Positions 53,401 to 59,175 of a DNA stretch of 64,000 nt are shown one piece after another (the stretch's first letter is position 1; every line of letters begins with the position of its first letter). The notes beneath the pieces are model-generated. The model worked only from the letters and a program-made list of their open reading frames with translations, had not been told where the DNA came from and made no database searches. Both the position numbers and the translations under genes were made by a program. This stretch comes from Myxococcus sp. RHSTA-1-4 (GTDB lineage: Bacteria; Myxococcota; Myxococcia; Myxococcales; Myxococcaceae), in the NCBI RefSeq assembly GCF_020037125.1, contig NZ_JAIQDG010000026.1, positions 62,001-126,000 of the forward strand, given 5' to 3'.

Positions 53401-53499
53401 GGCCCACACGCGGTAGGCACGAACGGAAGCAGGCGCGGCCAACGACAGGACACCAGCACCAACAGCCAGGGAGACGACGACTCGTCTTCGCAGGTGCAA
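50467..53499 (-). CDS. Sortilin/BNR-like propeller protein with C-terminal dockerin-like repeats
   Basis: A 1010-residue secreted protein. The best start is TTG 53499 with GGAG 8 nt upstream, which opens on the signal peptide LHLRRRVVVSLAVGAGVLSL. The body is a sortilin/BNR-type beta propeller with repeated Asp-box-like turns (STDAGQTW, STDAGNTW, TNRGQTW, TNQGATW). Asp-box propellers bind or hydrolyse glycans. The last 65 residues hold two calcium-loop repeats: GDYDRNGQLDFVDLLSTANRL and YYDWNQDLVGPVNAVDDDDL, the dockerin type (D.D.NG..D..D). The stop overlaps the GTG of the cohesin-like gene. A secreted, surface-anchored complex is inferred. Confidence 0.8.
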   Translation of the reverse strand: MHLRRRVVVSLAVGAGVLSLAAPASVRAYRVWAEEQRRLRFEDFMQQPGEDVPPQLHAAVEEELFENTYVEREIDDAFSRWMAHKAHWGVPTAEDSAILLDEARAESQRWPHLMPRAPGQAAINKGLGTDANSWVNLGPTDARFQFNGRPYLQVDSGRISGMAVHPKDQNIAYLSTSGGGVWKTFDLLSPDPTWHPVGEMLGNMAVGDMAMDPQNPDTLYLGLGDFVDAVGGQVVKTTNGGGSWEAPVALAGTYPASVGNRAVQALRVRAIKVDPSAPNIILVGTEVGLFRSADSGASFQLVDLPNVGTQVPEQVWTIAYTGQVNGQSRWAISGTNYATPTAASPTASTSLQGDIWVSTDAGQTWTSRLAVNGLPDYDNDAATPTDVGRISLAAGSPPEDPTRTVLYALTSLRSDVSTGAGIWRSTDAGNTWQDVSGGQGDGTPRNMTFLDTSQCVSVNVHNAQAWYNSTIAVDPGDENRVILGGTLCGLRTVNGLADQPTWEVVSHWLPAYSESALTSDGVLPYVHADWHRTLVVRTPTGYMTMVGCDGGLFTSTNVFEPGPINQETVQWRFPNRGLATHLMYNVASGDPATGNQFIAFAGLQDNGTRFRDTEGAPTTFNQVIGGDGIGVAASRVGEDSIYWGSVQYSSTRYCDPDVPANRGCNQGVGGTWRTLVPPTTAASGGCASGDTTTFLTKVMAVNTGNRPAAITGTTYGVFRLIGTPTSTDRRQWQLLGACDYSVAVRALGVSSTVDGLYGIAGSGGRFRVMSGCTLDTPASQCAWTVTNRMGTDLNGSGTIDSNETPTFTSSIDFPPNHTGINPGDMFVVSSAALASVLPPGLGRVYLTTNRGQTWQNISSNLPNVPVNVVRFDPSDDTNQTLFAGTDLGVYRSTNQGATWERYGVGLPLVRVTDMFVGRTGGLLRVATFGRGMWEIYPSATAERGVAGNGDYDRNGQLDFVDLLSTANRLGTTPATAEKPYYDWNQDLVGPVNAVDDDDLAQLLTRYGGRP

Positions 53500-53755
53500 G
53501 CGGGTTTCTCCAGAGACTGGGTTACGGGAAGTGCGCGGGGGGATGGGTACGAAGGGTAGTGGTAGACTCACCCCTAGAGTCAAATCGCGGATACTCCGAC
53601 TGGCTGGCGAATAAGCGAATTGACAGACTTACCCGTCCCGCCGCGGGCGCTCTTGACGGGAGGCTGGCGGAGCCGCTCGGGGTGCTGTCACCTGCCGGGC
53701 ACCGCGCGCACTCGGACGTTGGAGGCGGAGCCAGGGCCGGGGAGACTCCGGCGCC

Positions 53756-54049
53756 GTGGACCCTCGACGCTCGCACCCGCGCCTCGCCCTCGTGTCGCTG
53801 CTGGGCAACCTCTCCCTCATCGCCTCCTGGGCGGTGCTGCTGACGCGCCCCGCGGGCTGGAGGGTGGTGGGGCCGGTGCTGCTGCTGGGCTTCCTCGTCC
53901 TGCGCGTGGGCGGCGCGTGGTTCTACGCCTCGCGCGGGGAGGGAGACCCGCGCATCATGCGCCGCACCGCCATCTTCACCTCGGTGCTGGCGCTGCTGGC
54001 CGTGGGCCTCTGGCTCTTCACGCTGCTGCGCGGGCCCGTCTCGCTTTGA
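53756..54049 (+). CDS. Small membrane protein
   Basis: A 97-residue protein starting at GTG 53756 with three membrane helices ([40 protein letters not shown] and [18 protein letters not shown]). No family recognised; it is basic between helices 2 and 3 ([12 protein letters not shown]). No good ribosome site is visible. It lies between divergent gene 53499 and convergent ychF. Confidence 0.6.
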   Translation: MDPRRSHPRLALVSLLGNLSLIASWAVLLTRPAGWRVVGPVLLLGFLVLRVGGAWFYASRGEGDPRIMRRTAIFTSVLALLAVGLWLFTLLRGPVSL

Positions 54050-54137
54050 GCCCCAAACGCCTCGCGGGCGCCCCCGCCGGACCTCATGGCCCGTGGGAAG
54101 CGCCCGCACGCGCAACCGCCAGACTTCGCCGTACGGC

Positions 54138-55247
54138 TTACACGTTGAAGCGGAAGTGCATGCAGTCGCCGTCCTGGACGACGTACTCCTTGCCCTCCAC
54201 GCGCAGCAGGCCCTTCTCCTTCACGGCGGACTCGCTGCCCAGCTTCACCAGGTCCTCCCAGCGCATGACCTCGGCCTTGATGAAGCCGCGCTCGAAGTCC
54301 GAGTGGATGACGCCGGCCGCCTGAGGGGCCTTGTAGCCCTTGTGGATGGTCCACGCGCGGCACTCCTGCTCGCCCACGGTGAAGTACGTCCACAGGCCCA
54401 GGAGCTTGTAGCCCTCGCGAGCCACCTTGTGCAGGCCCGGCTCCTTCAGGCCCGCGCTCTCCAGGAAGCCCGCGCGCTCCTCCTCGGGGAGCTGCTGGAT
54501 TTCGGACTCCATGGCCGCGGCGAGCACCACCACCTCGGCGCCCTCCTTCGCGGCCATCTCCCGCACGGCCTTCACGTGCGGGTTGGCGTCCTCCTTGCCA
54601 ATCTCCGACTCGCCGATGTTGGCCACGTACAGCACCGGCTTGTCGGTGAGCAGGAAGAGGTCGCGGATGACGGCGCGCTCCTCTTCATTGAGCTTCTGCG
54701 CGCGCACGGTGACGCCGGCGTCCAGGCCCGCCTTGATGCGGTCCAGCAGCGCGAGCTCGGCCTTGGCCTCGTCGCCCACCTTGCCGCCGACCTTGGTGTT
54801 CTTCTGGGTGCGCTCGCGGCGCTTCTCCACCGTCTCCAGGTCCTTGAGGCACAGCTCCGTGTCGACGACATCCCTGTCCCTGACAGGGTTCACCCCGCCC
54901 TCAACGTGGGTGACGTTGTCGTCCTCGAAGCAGCGCAGCACGTGCAGCACCGCGTCCACCTGGCGGATGTTGCCGAGGAACTGGTTGCCCAGACCCTCGC
55001 CCTTGGACGCGCCGCGCACCAGGCCGGCGATGTCCACGAACTCGAGCGAGGTGGGCACCTTCTTCAGCGGCTTGATGAGGGCGGACAGCTTGTCCAGCCG
55101 CTCATCCGGCACGGGCACCACGCCCACGTTGGGCTCGATGGTGCAGAAGGGGTAGTTGGCCGCCTGCGCGCCCGCGGCCGACAGCGCGTTGAACAGGGTG
55201 GACTTGCCGACGTTGGGCAGCCCGACGATACCGATGGAGAGAGCCAT
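54138..55247 (-). CDS. ychF: Redox-regulated ATPase YchF
   Basis: A 369-residue P-loop protein of the Obg-HflX superfamily that hydrolyses ATP rather than GTP and links to ribosomes and oxidative stress. Motifs: G1 GLPNVGKST (about 9-17), switch [16 protein letters not shown]3 [14 protein letters not shown], the altered G4 (NIGESEIG in place of NKxD, the YchF signature), a coiled-coil arm (about 130-200), and the C-terminal TGS-like domain ([20 protein letters not shown]). Length is normal. It starts 46 bp past the stop of atpF on the same strand, so it may be read from the ATP synthase transcript. Confidence 0.97.
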   Translation of the reverse strand: MALSIGIVGLPNVGKSTLFNALSAAGAQAANYPFCTIEPNVGVVPVPDERLDKLSALIKPLKKVPTSLEFVDIAGLVRGASKGEGLGNQFLGNIRQVDAVLHVLRCFEDDNVTHVEGGVNPVRDRDVVDTELCLKDLETVEKRRERTQKNTKVGGKVGDEAKAELALLDRIKAGLDAGVTVRAQKLNEEERAVIRDLFLLTDKPVLYVANIGESEIGKEDANPHVKAVREMAAKEGAEVVVLAAAMESEIQQLPEEERAGFLESAGLKEPGLHKVAREGYKLLGLWTYFTVGEQECRAWTIHKGYKAPQAAGVIHSDFERGFIKAEVMRWEDLVKLGSESAVKEKGLLRVEGKEYVVQDGDCMHFRFNV

Positions 55248-55292
55248 GCTGATTCCCTGGAACGCGCGCGCCGGAGGGCGCGCTTCCCCGAA

Positions 55293-55838
55293 CTAGGCGC
55301 TACGACGCGCGGTGGCCGAGCCGCCCACCGGCAGGCCCTGCACGAACTGGTCTGCCAGGGCGCGGTGCTTGCTGTCGTCCATGCGCTCGTTGATGAGCTT
55401 GCCGGCCACTTCGATGGACAGGTCCACCGCCATGGCGCGGACCTCGGCGATGGCCTTCGCCTTCTGCTCGTCGATTTCGCGGCGGGCGGAGGCCTTGAAC
55501 TCGTCCGCGTCCTTGCGGCTCTTGGCCATCATCTCGTCGCGGAACGCCGTCATCTCCGCCTGATTCTTGCGGACCGTCTCGGCGGCCTCCTGGCGGGCCT
55601 TGGCGATGGCCTCCTTGGCCTCCGCCATCTTCTGCTCCGCCTCGACGAGCATCTTCTTGGCGCTCTCGACGGAGTTGGAAATCTGCGTCTCGCGCTCCTG
55701 CACCAGCTGGAGGATGGGCCCCCACGCCTTCCAGCGCAGGACGACCATGACGAGGACGAAGGTGACGATGGTCCAGAAGATGAGGCCCGGACGGACCTCC
55801 ACGAAGCTGCTGGCGGCGAGGACGGAAGGCAGGAACAT
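55293..55838 (-). CDS. atpF: ATP synthase F0 subunit b
   Basis: A 181-residue stalk subunit. One N-terminal membrane helix (GLIFWTIVTFVLVMVVLRWKAWGPIL) is followed by a long charged right-handed coiled coil (QERETQISNSVESAKKMLVE and on). The Gly-Pro after the helix and the Arg-rich start are typical. It is the last F0 gene here; atpH (delta) does not follow as it does in E. coli. It lies 112 bp after atpE, behind a strong hairpin, so it may be made less than subunit c. Confidence 0.95.
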   Translation of the reverse strand: MFLPSVLAASSFVEVRPGLIFWTIVTFVLVMVVLRWKAWGPILQLVQERETQISNSVESAKKMLVEAEQKMAEAKEAIAKARQEAAETVRKNQAEMTAFRDEMMAKSRKDADEFKASARREIDEQKAKAIAEVRAMAVDLSIEVAGKLINERMDDSKHRALADQFVQGLPVGGSATARRSA

Positions 55839-55903
55839 GGCGTGTCCCGTACGTGAAGGTGAGAGGGCTCGAAACCGAGGGGTACTACGGGGTACAGCGA
55901 AGC

Positions 55904-55935
55904 CGGCGCCCGCGGAAGGACTCCCGCGAGCGCCG
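55904..55935 (-). terminator. Hairpin between atpE and atpF
   Basis: A 12-bp stem with a single mismatch, CGGCGCCCGCGG with CCGCGAGCGCCG around an 8-nt loop, inside the F0 operon. Such hairpins cause partial termination or protect the 3' end of atpE mRNA, helping to make the 8-15 c subunits per complex. Confidence 0.6.
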
Positions 55936-55950
55936 ACGTCCTGCCGGCTA

Positions 55951-56181
55951 TCAGGCCTTGACGGCGAGCAGGATGCAGACCACCAGCGCGAACAGCGTGG
56001 CGCCTTCGATGAGGGCCGCGGCGATGATCATCGTGGTGCGGATGTCGCCACCGGCGGCAGGCTGACGGCCCGTCGCGTCCATGGCGGCGGCGGCGAGCTT
56101 ACCGATGCCGAGCGCGGCACCGATGATGGAGAGGCCGGCGCCGATACCGGCGGCGAGGAAGGCAAGAGCGAGGTTGGTCAT
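55951..56181 (-). CDS. atpE: ATP synthase F0 subunit c
   Basis: A 76-residue two-helix proteolipid that forms the rotor ring. Helix 1 (NLALAFLAAGIGAGLSIIGA) has the GxGxGxGx-like packing motif; the loop is DATGRQPAAG (R-Q-P hallmark); helix 2 carries the ion-binding Glu in AALIEGATLFALVVCIL (Glu59). The residue after the Glu is Gly, not the Ser of sodium-type rings, so a proton-driven enzyme is more likely. It has the expected length. Confidence 0.97.
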   Translation of the reverse strand: MTNLALAFLAAGIGAGLSIIGAALGIGKLAAAAMDATGRQPAAGGDIRTTMIIAAALIEGATLFALVVCILLAVKA

Positions 56182-56253
56182 GGAAGCACTTCTTCTTTCG
56201 TAGGCGATGACCCGCTTGTGGGGGGGTCGGTTTCAGTCCCTTTAGGACTACCT

Positions 56254-56276
56254 CCGGCGACCTTTCGAATCGCCGG
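56254..56276 (-). terminator. Hairpin between atpB and atpE
   Basis: A 7-bp stem, CCGGCGA with TCGCCGG around 9 nt, in the 157-bp gap before atpE; a second 5-bp hairpin (56235-56249) follows. They may be processing sites or attenuators rather than full terminators. Confidence 0.4.
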
Positions 56277-56338
56277 GTCTTCAACCGGGGCGCCATACCG
56301 CGCGCCCCGTCAACTCGAGTGGGAGACGGCGCGGGGCC

Positions 56339-57364
56339 TCAGGCGTGGGCCTTGCCGTGGTCGTGGCTGGGACCCGTCTCCTTGTGGCCGTGGCCGTGCT
56401 CCTCGTGGGCGTGATGGCCCATGGCCACGCCCATGCCGATGAACAGCGCCGACAGCATGGTGAACACGTAGGCCTGCACGAAGGCCACGAACAGCTCCAG
56501 CAGGTAGATGCCGAAGGCGAACGGCACGCTGACCATCGCCACCGCCGGGTGCTGGAGGATGAAGATGAGGCCCAGCAGGAAGAAGATGACGATGTGGCCC
56601 GCCAGCATGTTGGCGAAGAGACGGACGGTGAGCGCGAAGGGCTTGGTGAACAGGCCCAGGAACTCCACCGGAATCATGATGGGCCACAGCAGGGGGTGCA
56701 CGCCGCCCGTCAGGTGCGCCAGGTAGCCGCCGAGGCCCGCCGCGCGGATGCCGGCAATCTGGGTGACGATGAAGGTGCACACCGCGAGGCCGCAGGTGAC
56801 GGCGAGGTTGCCCGTGGCGCTCGCCATCCAGGGGAACAGGCCCAGCAGGTTCATGAAGAGGATGAAGAAGAACGCGGTGAGCAGGTAGGGCACGTAGCGC
56901 GGGCCCTCCTCCTTGCCGATGTTCTTGATGGCCAGCTCGTCACGGACGAAGAGGACCAGCATCTCGAAGAGGTTGGCCCCGGTGCCGCGCGGCACCAGCT
57001 TCGTCTTGTCGCGGTTGCTCCAGATGAGGATGGAGCCGATGAGCAGCACCGCCGCCAGCCACATCATCACCGTGTGCTTGGTGATGGAGATGTCCAGGCA
57101 GCCCGCCAAGATGCCCGGAATCACCTCGCCGTGGTCCGTCATCCGCGGCTCGCAGGCGCCCGCCTTGAAGGGGATGAGAATCTGCGGCAGGTGGATGGTG
57201 ACGTGGTCGTGGCTGAGCGGGATTTCAATCTCCAGCTCATGGGCGTCGGCGACGTGGTGGAGGATGTAGCCGGCCACGTCCTCCTTCTCGCCCTCGGCCG
57301 CCCCGGACGAGCCCCACGCCACAGCCGCGAACAGACTGGCGAACAGCACCATTGCCTTGCGCAT
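56339..57364 (-). CDS. atpB: ATP synthase F0 subunit a
   Basis: A 341-residue channel subunit. The N-terminus has a signal-like helix (MRKAMVLFASLFAAVAWG) and a long periplasmic part to about residue 105, as in other delta-type proteobacteria. Membrane helices follow, with the conserved stator Arg in KPFALTVRLFANMLAGHIV and ELFVAFVQAYVFTMLSALFI. The C-terminus is unusually His-rich (GHHAHEEHGHGHKETG, then SHDHGKAHA). The ATG at 57364 overlaps the atpI stop as TGATG; GTG 57367 is the alternative. Confidence 0.96.
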   Translation of the reverse strand: MRKAMVLFASLFAAVAWGSSGAAEGEKEDVAGYILHHVADAHELEIEIPLSHDHVTIHLPQILIPFKAGACEPRMTDHGEVIPGILAGCLDISITKHTVMMWLAAVLLIGSILIWSNRDKTKLVPRGTGANLFEMLVLFVRDELAIKNIGKEEGPRYVPYLLTAFFFILFMNLLGLFPWMASATGNLAVTCGLAVCTFIVTQIAGIRAAGLGGYLAHLTGGVHPLLWPIMIPVEFLGLFTKPFALTVRLFANMLAGHIVIFFLLGLIFILQHPAVAMVSVPFAFGIYLLELFVAFVQAYVFTMLSALFIGMGVAMGHHAHEEHGHGHKETGPSHDHGKAHA

Positions 57365-57774
57365 CACTCGTCTCCGCCCGCCGCGCCCTTGGACGCGGCC
57401 ATCACGTAGCTCACTTCAATCCACTGCAGCGCGAAGTAGACGCCGAAGAACCCCGCCACGAACGGCACCGCCGCGAGGCCCCTCGACACCACCCCCAGCA
57501 GCCCCACCAACACGCCCAGGGCCCGAAGGCCGAACACGATTCCCACCACCTTCAGCGCGGACTTGAGGTCCCGCTGCACCGCCCGCCGCTTCAGCACCAA
57601 CGCCACCACGCCCGTCACCGCCGCCAGTCCCACGCCCCAACACGCCGACACCCGGTCTTCCGCCACCTTCGGAAGCAGGGCCGCCACCGCCGCCCCCACC
57701 GCCATCACCCCCGCCGCCATCGCCGCGTGTGAGCGGAAGGGGTCCTCCGCGCCGCCACCGCCCCGCGCCTTCAC
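57364..57774 (-). CDS. atpI: ATP synthase subunit I-like membrane protein
   Basis: A 136-residue protein with four predicted membrane helices (AAGVMAVGAAVAALLPKV; VGLAAVTGVVALVLKRR; LKVVGIVFGLRALGVLVGLL; LAAVPFVAGFFGVYFALQW), the AtpI layout. It helps assemble the c ring. Its GTG (57774-57772) overlaps the upstream stop by the GTGA pattern and its stop overlaps atpB, so translation is coupled on both sides. Sequence similarity to classic AtpI is weak; the place in the operon is the main ground. Confidence 0.8.
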   Translation of the reverse strand: MKARGGGGAEDPFRSHAAMAAGVMAVGAAVAALLPKVAEDRVSACWGVGLAAVTGVVALVLKRRAVQRDLKSALKVVGIVFGLRALGVLVGLLGVVSRGLAAVPFVAGFFGVYFALQWIEVSYVMAASKGAAGGDE

Positions 57775-58037
57775 TTCCGCTTCCCCAGTCGGGCCATCTC
57801 CCGGAGGAATCCGTAGAAACCCACGCTGATACCCGCCAGGCTCAGCCCCACCAGCAACCAGGGCGCCGTTCCCAACCACTTGTCCAGCCAGTACCCACCC
57901 AGCACCCCCACCACCGCCCCGCCCACCAGCTTCCACACCGCCGAGATGTAGGGCTCCGCCGCCCTCATCTGGCGCGCCGCCGGACCCAGCTCGCTGCCGT
58001 CCGAACCACCTGGCTCCCGGGGCTCCTTCTCCGCCAT
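57771..58037 (-). CDS. AtpZ/AtpI-family protein
   Basis: An 88-residue protein with two membrane helices (ISAVWKLVGGAVVGVLGGYW and APWLLVGLSLAGISVGFYGF) and the family's YWLDKWLGTAPW motif between them. AtpZ-type proteins precede F0 genes and have been proposed to take up Mg or aid assembly. It is the first gene of the F0 operon; ATG 58037 is chosen for the short polar start. The 445-bp gap upstream should hold the operon promoter. Confidence 0.85.
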   Translation of the reverse strand: MAEKEPREPGGSDGSELGPAARQMRAAEPYISAVWKLVGGAVVGVLGGYWLDKWLGTAPWLLVGLSLAGISVGFYGFLREMARLGKRK

Positions 58038-58482
58038 TCGGACGCCTCCCCAAACCCCGGGAAAACCTCGGGTTTCCAGCACCACCCGAACCTGCCCCAT
58101 CACGCGCGGGCGCCGCTTAGCATCGAATGCTCGGCACACGCAACCGCTACCATCCGGCCCCGGACACCGCCCCACAGCCGGGGTTGCGGCACCCTCAAGC
58201 TCAGCTATCGCGATCTGCCCCGGCAGGGCGAAAAACCCCCGCCGCGCCCCGGGCCCCCGGGTGGGAGACGGGCCGGAAGCACCCCGCCCTCCTGGCCCTC
58301 CCCCGGGCACGGTGGAGTCGTTGCGCCTCATATAAAGGTGGGACCGCGCCGGGATGTGGGTGAGCCCGCTCCGCTCCCCAGGCACCCGCCAGTCCAGCGG
58401 CGGCTCGGCCGCTCCTCGTCGCCCGGGGGCGCGCGTCGCCAGCTTGCTTCAAGGACCCAAGACCGCATCACCGGAGGACTCC
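58038..58482. other. 445-bp gap between the divergent F0 operon and the YbhB gene
   Basis: No gene seen; the open frames are shadows of GC bias. It must carry promoters in both directions. TATAAA on the plus strand (58331-58336) is the only clear -10-like element; no matching -35 is obvious. The rest is very GC-rich. Confidence 0.5.
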
Positions 58483-59004
58483 ATGCCGAAGCCCCTCGTG
58501 CTCACGTCCCCCCGCTTCAAGGACGGAGACATCATCCCCATCGCCTACACGGGCGAGGGCGAGGACCTCTCCCCTCCCTTGCACTGGGAGAACATGCCGG
58601 CCGGGACGAAGAGCCTGGCGCTCATCGTGGAGGACCCGGACGCGCCGGACCCGAAGAACCCGCAGATGACCTGGTGCCACTGGATTCTCTACAACATCCC
58701 CCCGAGCGCCCAGCGGCTGCCCGAGGGCGCCAACCCGGACGTCCTGCCCCCCGGCACGCTCCAGGGGCAGAACGACTGGCACCGCGTGGGCTACGGCGGG
58801 CCCATGCCCCCCATCGGCCGCCACCGCTACTTCTTCCGGCTGTACGCGCTGGACACCGTGCTGCCCGACCTGCGCCGGCCCACGCGCAAGGAATTGCTGG
58901 CCGCCATGGAGGACCACATCCTCGGTCAGGCGGAGCTCATCGGCCTGTACGAGAAGGTCCACCACCGCGGCGCGGAGTGGGGCGCGGCCGGCAAGCCCTA
59001 CTGA
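58483..59004 (+). CDS. YbhB/YbcL-type PEBP-family protein
   Basis: A 173-residue phosphatidylethanolamine-binding-like protein. Motifs: TSPRFKDGDIIPIAYTGEG, DLSPPLHWENMPAGTKSLAL, IVEDPDAPDP (the anion pocket DPDAP), TWCHWILYNIPP (His), and GPMPPIGRHRYFFRLYALD (GxHRYxF). Bacterial members are soluble and of unknown ligand. ATG 58483 follows GGAGG 5 nt upstream. Single gene, ended by the hairpin at 59098. Confidence 0.93.
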   Translation: MPKPLVLTSPRFKDGDIIPIAYTGEGEDLSPPLHWENMPAGTKSLALIVEDPDAPDPKNPQMTWCHWILYNIPPSAQRLPEGANPDVLPPGTLQGQNDWHRVGYGGPMPPIGRHRYFFRLYALDTVLPDLRRPTRKELLAAMEDHILGQAELIGLYEKVHHRGAEWGAAGKPY

Positions 59005-59097
59005 CGCGGCGTGGGCAGGAGGCGCCTCGGGGCCCGCGCTCCCGTGCTGAATGGCGCGGGGCGCCGCCGAGGCCTCACGCGCCGGCATGCGAGGCCC

Positions 59098-59118
59098 CGC
59101 GCCGGTCTTCCCGGCGCG
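59098..59118. terminator. Bidirectional terminator
   Basis: A perfect 8-bp stem, CGCGCCGG with CCGGCGCG around TCTTC, between the convergent YbhB and membrane-protein genes. Confidence 0.6.
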
Positions 59119-59175
59119 AGGGGCGTCCTGCTTCGCCCGGCCGCGCCACCGGGCTCCGTGCCCCGGTGTGAGGGC

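Noticed and set aside
51049-53559. An 836-residue plus-strand frame over the propeller-dockerin gene
   Set aside because: Shadow of the opposite strand with no domain; the minus-strand frame has Asp-box repeats.
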